A program made the translations under genes and the position numbers. Below, piece after piece: positions 61,409 to 64,000 of a DNA stretch of 64,000 nt. Source of the stretch: Chryseobacterium aurantiacum (GTDB lineage: Bacteria > Bacteroidota > Bacteroidia > Flavobacteriales > Weeksellaceae); NCBI RefSeq assembly GCF_003020585.1, contig NZ_PXUE01000007.1, positions 1 through 64,000 of the forward strand, given 5' to 3'. Under the pieces are notes generated by a model. The model was given only the letters and a program-made list of their open reading frames with translations. It did not search any database and had not been told where the DNA came from. How positions within the stretch are numbered: the first letter of the stretch is position 1; every line of letters begins with the position of its first letter.

Positions 61409-64000
61409 ATGAATTTTAAAGATCCTTTAGCAAGTATGGACGATTTTGACAGCATAAGTCGGGAAATATGGGCAGATATGAAAGGAGAAAAGATTGTAAC
61501 CAATTCTGTAGAACCTTTCTTTACCAACCTGTGGGTAGATGAAAGAAAGCTTTTCAGGCTACTTTCTTCTTCAACAGATTTCAATACTTACCTCTTTGAT
61601 GCAAAGAAGAATTTTATAGACTATTCCCAAGAAGTAGAAAAAGTAAACCTGAAAGAAATACCCCCTGCTAAAATTGACAACGTAAGAGTGAAGACCAAGA
61701 TGATTGAAAAATTGGTCATCCAGGAGCCTCAAATAGATGAAAAACAGTTTCAAAATTCTTTTTTAGAGCGTATTGATAAAAAGGTATGGCTCAATGTGAG
61801 TCCCGGTTATATTGATCCTAAAAACTACACCCATCATACAGAGATAGGAATTAGGGAAAGAAAAATAGAATGCACCATTAATATCCCTTATCGTGAATAT
61901 AAAAGGGAAGCCACACAAACTGTAATAAACGAAGTAGAAACCACGATAGGCTATGCTTCGAAATCCCCTGACGCCATAAGAATTAATCTTAGTGATGTGG
62001 AAGATTATATGGATGTTATCACTTATCTTTTTCCTTATCATCGGGAAATGGCACAAGTGGGTCTCATTGCTCATTTTGAAGAAGCAGGAAGTGGACTTAC
62101 TACCATGGATGATCTGATGTTTTTCTACAATCAGCTTCCTAATTTTGCCCTGACAGGGGTGGACTACAAAGGAAAGGCAAAAAAACTTTCTGATCAGATG
62201 TTATGGGATCATTTTTTACAGTTTTTAAATTATGATTCTCAATTGATTCGTGATGTAGATTCAATTGGTAAAGCCGCCGCTTTGGCAGTAGAGCCCTTCA
62301 GAGACAAAAGCCGATATGCGATCCGTATTCTCACAGCAATTTCCGGAGAATTCGTTTATAAAAAAATTAAAAACGACCCTAAACTCATTCTTCATATTTA
62401 TCATTCTTTAGACGGAGAGAGTGTCTATATGGGAAAAGGTATTATTTCGGATACCAATCAGGTAGCTCACGGGCAAATGTTTGAGAACAAAGAACTTTTT
62501 GCTATTTACGTAACGGCTTTCATGCAGGCTCAACATGCAATGGATGATGCTCATCAGCCTTTACAAACAGGAAGTCTTTTCGCATTTGGAGTTAGTAGAG
62601 ATTCTGATACGATAGAAAGACATTGTGAGCTTACAGGATATTTTATGGAAGGAGATCCTGACAATATTGTAACGCTGATTAATACTGTAAAAGTCTGGAA
62701 TCTAAAAACGAAGAAAATTGAAGTTGAGAATGAAATTGAAAATGGGGAGTTCAGACCATTGGATATGCTGCATCTCAAGGTCTATGAAAAAGCAAAACTT
62801 CCCTCCGGTAAGATTCAAACTATTGAAACAGATACTGAAGTTCCTGCGTTATTCCTTTATCACATCGCACAAAAGAAAGCGGCAGAGGATGCGCTAAGGT
62901 GTCTTCGTGTTGCAGCCGATCTGATGGTTATATCAGCCAGTCTTGCAACTATAGAATCCGGTGTCTCAGGATTGCCTTTATATGTAGCTTATGCAGATAT
63001 CGGGGTTGCTCTTTCAGATTTTTATATAGAGGCTCAACTCAGAGATGAGCTTAAAATGACCACCAAAGGGAAAAAGCTTTTAGAGTTATGGGATGATATC
63101 TATATGGTCCAAGGCACCACAAGTGCTATGGTGAGTATGTTGCCTAAAGCAGAAAAAGCACTGGATGCAACAGTAGAAGTATTATATACCTCCAGATATC
63201 CGTCTCAGCAGAAAAGTCTAAAGAAATTAATTGAAAATACATTATATTCGTTTCCTTTAAGAAATTATTCTAAAAAAGGATTAACAGCTCTTTCAAAAGA
63301 CGGCATAAAAAGCATTACAGAGCATTCTTCTGATTTTGAGAAGCTGAAAGTGCTTTTTGTGGAGAATGCGGAGAAAGAAGTAGGTGTAATCCATAAAGGG
63401 AAACTACTTTCCCAGGGAAAATCTCCCGCAAGAACCAATATTTTTTTAGATTATCTCTATAGAAGAGCTGGGGGGAATTTAGGTAAGCTTGAAGAAGAGT
63501 TTAGCAGGCTTGCCGGGATGGCGGAGAATGTACCCGTTTCTGAAAACATTATAACGGTAGAGAAGTTTGAGGCAGGATTGAAAGCTCTTCAGGAAACTAA
63601 AATCACCTCCGAAAATGCAATTGATTTTATTGATGAAGCCAGAATTTATTTTAACCATAAAATTATGGCAAATGCAAAAGGGGATAAATTTATTGTAAAA
63701 ATAGCTGACCATAACTGTGTAGAAGTAGTAAAAGTTATAGATCATTTTTTTAAAACAGGAAAAATTAATACTGCTGCTTTTTCAGAAGCTCAAGATATGT
63801 GGACAGGTCTTAGTATATGGTTTCAAAATCAATATGGAATTACAAGAGGTCTTGAATATCTAAAAAGTGTTGGTCTTCTACATGCAAGAATGGCCGATAA
63901 TGAAACAGGCATTCTCGTATGTATAAGAAAAGCAGGAGGTGAAAACCATGTAATAAATGTTGTGAAAAGAGCTGGCAGTAGAAATGCGGATTTTATAGAG
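61409..64000 (+). CDS. large unrecognised protein, 3' end beyond the window (toxin-like?)
   Basis: An open frame of 864 codons runs from the ATG at 61409 to the last base without a stop. There is no signal peptide (MNFKDPLASMDDFDSISREI). The first 480 residues look like mixed soluble domains. A hydrophobic helical stretch sits at about residues 503-545 (ADLMVISASLATIESGVSGL). A Lys-rich helical part follows, then from about residue 680 a domain with short Gly-flanked turns. This modular plan, no export signal and a hydrophobic middle, would suit a polymorphic toxin or secreted effector with a variable C-terminus, but I recognise no family. No TAnnTTTG promoter is seen in the 234-base gap before it. 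Confidence 0.75.
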   Translation, partial: MNFKDPLASMDDFDSISREIWADMKGEKIVTNSVEPFFTNLWVDERKLFRLLSSSTDFNTYLFDAKKNFIDYSQEVEKVNLKEIPPAKIDNVRVKTKMIEKLVIQEPQIDEKQFQNSFLERIDKKVWLNVSPGYIDPKNYTHHTEIGIRERKIECTINIPYREYKREATQTVINEVETTIGYASKSPDAIRINLSDVEDYMDVITYLFPYHREMAQVGLIAHFEEAGSGLTTMDDLMFFYNQLPNFALTGVDYKGKAKKLSDQMLWDHFLQFLNYDSQLIRDVDSIGKAAALAVEPFRDKSRYAIRILTAISGEFVYKKIKNDPKLILHIYHSLDGESVYMGKGIISDTNQVAHGQMFENKELFAIYVTAFMQAQHAMDDAHQPLQTGSLFAFGVSRDSDTIERHCELTGYFMEGDPDNIVTLINTVKVWNLKTKKIEVENEIENGEFRPLDMLHLKVYEKAKLPSGKIQTIETDTEVPALFLYHIAQKKAAEDALRCLRVAADLMVISASLATIESGVSGLPLYVAYADIGVALSDFYIEAQLRDELKMTTKGKKLLELWDDIYMVQGTTSAMVSMLPKAEKALDATVEVLYTSRYPSQQKSLKKLIENTLYSFPLRNYSKKGLTALSKDGIKSITEHSSDFEKLKVLFVENAEKEVGVIHKGKLLSQGKSPARTNIFLDYLYRRAGGNLGKLEEEFSRLAGMAENVPVSENIITVEKFEAGLKALQETKITSENAIDFIDEARIYFNHKIMANAKGDKFIVKIADHNCVEVVKVIDHFFKTGKINTAAFSEAQDMWTGLSIWFQNQYGITRGLEYLKSVGLLHARMADNETGILVCIRKAGGENHVINVVKRAGSRNADFIE

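Noticed and set aside
61377..61418. 13-codon frame just before the large right-edge gene
   Set aside because: It is too short, overlaps the larger start and has no leader-peptide feature such as repeated codons or an attenuator hairpin.

Overview
The window looks like a chromosomal stretch of a yellow-orange pigmented flavobacterium, most probably Chryseobacterium or a close Weeksellaceae relative. The DNA is AT-rich. Starts lack clear Shine-Dalgarno sequences. Many genes are preceded by the Bacteroidota -7 promoter element TAnnTTTG. One secreted protease ends in a type IX secretion (T9SS) sorting domain. The central 38 kb is a flexirubin (aryl polyene plus dialkylresorcinol) pigment cluster. 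No rRNA or tRNA gene, transposase or CRISPR array was seen.

Layout. (1) 1-622 has no convincing protein gene; it holds a leftward promoter with a possible RNA leader cut by the window edge, an intergenic structured or repeat element, and a terminator. (2) 623-8110, all on the minus strand, is a cell-envelope block: dTDP-rhamnose reductase, thioesterase, two Skp/OmpH-like chaperones, BamA, undecaprenyl-diphosphate synthase and a DUF6089-type barrel protein. (3) 8324-13964, minus strand, holds exopolysaccharide assembly genes (Wzc-like kinase with a Gly-Tyr tail, Wza-like export lipoprotein, MraY/WecA-like transferase, family 2 glycosyltransferase). (4) 13968-17749 holds an arginase-fold protein and topoisomerase I. 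(5) 17804-21379 holds three multi-pass membrane proteins, one of the EpsG polymerase type.

(6) 21574-59365 is the pigment cluster. Tyrosine/histidine ammonia-lyase (54476-55996) and an AMP-forming ligase (58073-59365) should supply and load 4-coumarate. Two acyl carrier proteins, several ketosynthases (one lacking the active-site Cys), a FabG-type reductase and three hotdog dehydratases should build the polyene. DarA and DarB should make the dialkylresorcinol half. A giant MMPL-PlsC fusion, an LpxL-like acyltransferase and a C45 hydrolase are candidates for the acyl transfer and export steps. An ABC exporter, LolA-like carrier, lipoprotein, barrel protein, glycosyltransferase-DUF2062 protein, deacetylase and two FAD enzymes complete the set. 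An M16 protease (28600-31512) and a T9SS-exported M36 protease (44941-47583) sit among these genes. A near-perfect ParB-binding parS site lies at 28479-28494.

(7) 59492-61174 is an M23 peptidase. From 61409 to the right edge one open frame runs off the window without a stop. It encodes a large unrecognised protein that could be a polymorphic-toxin-like protein.

All family calls were made by eye from motifs and gene context. No database search was run.
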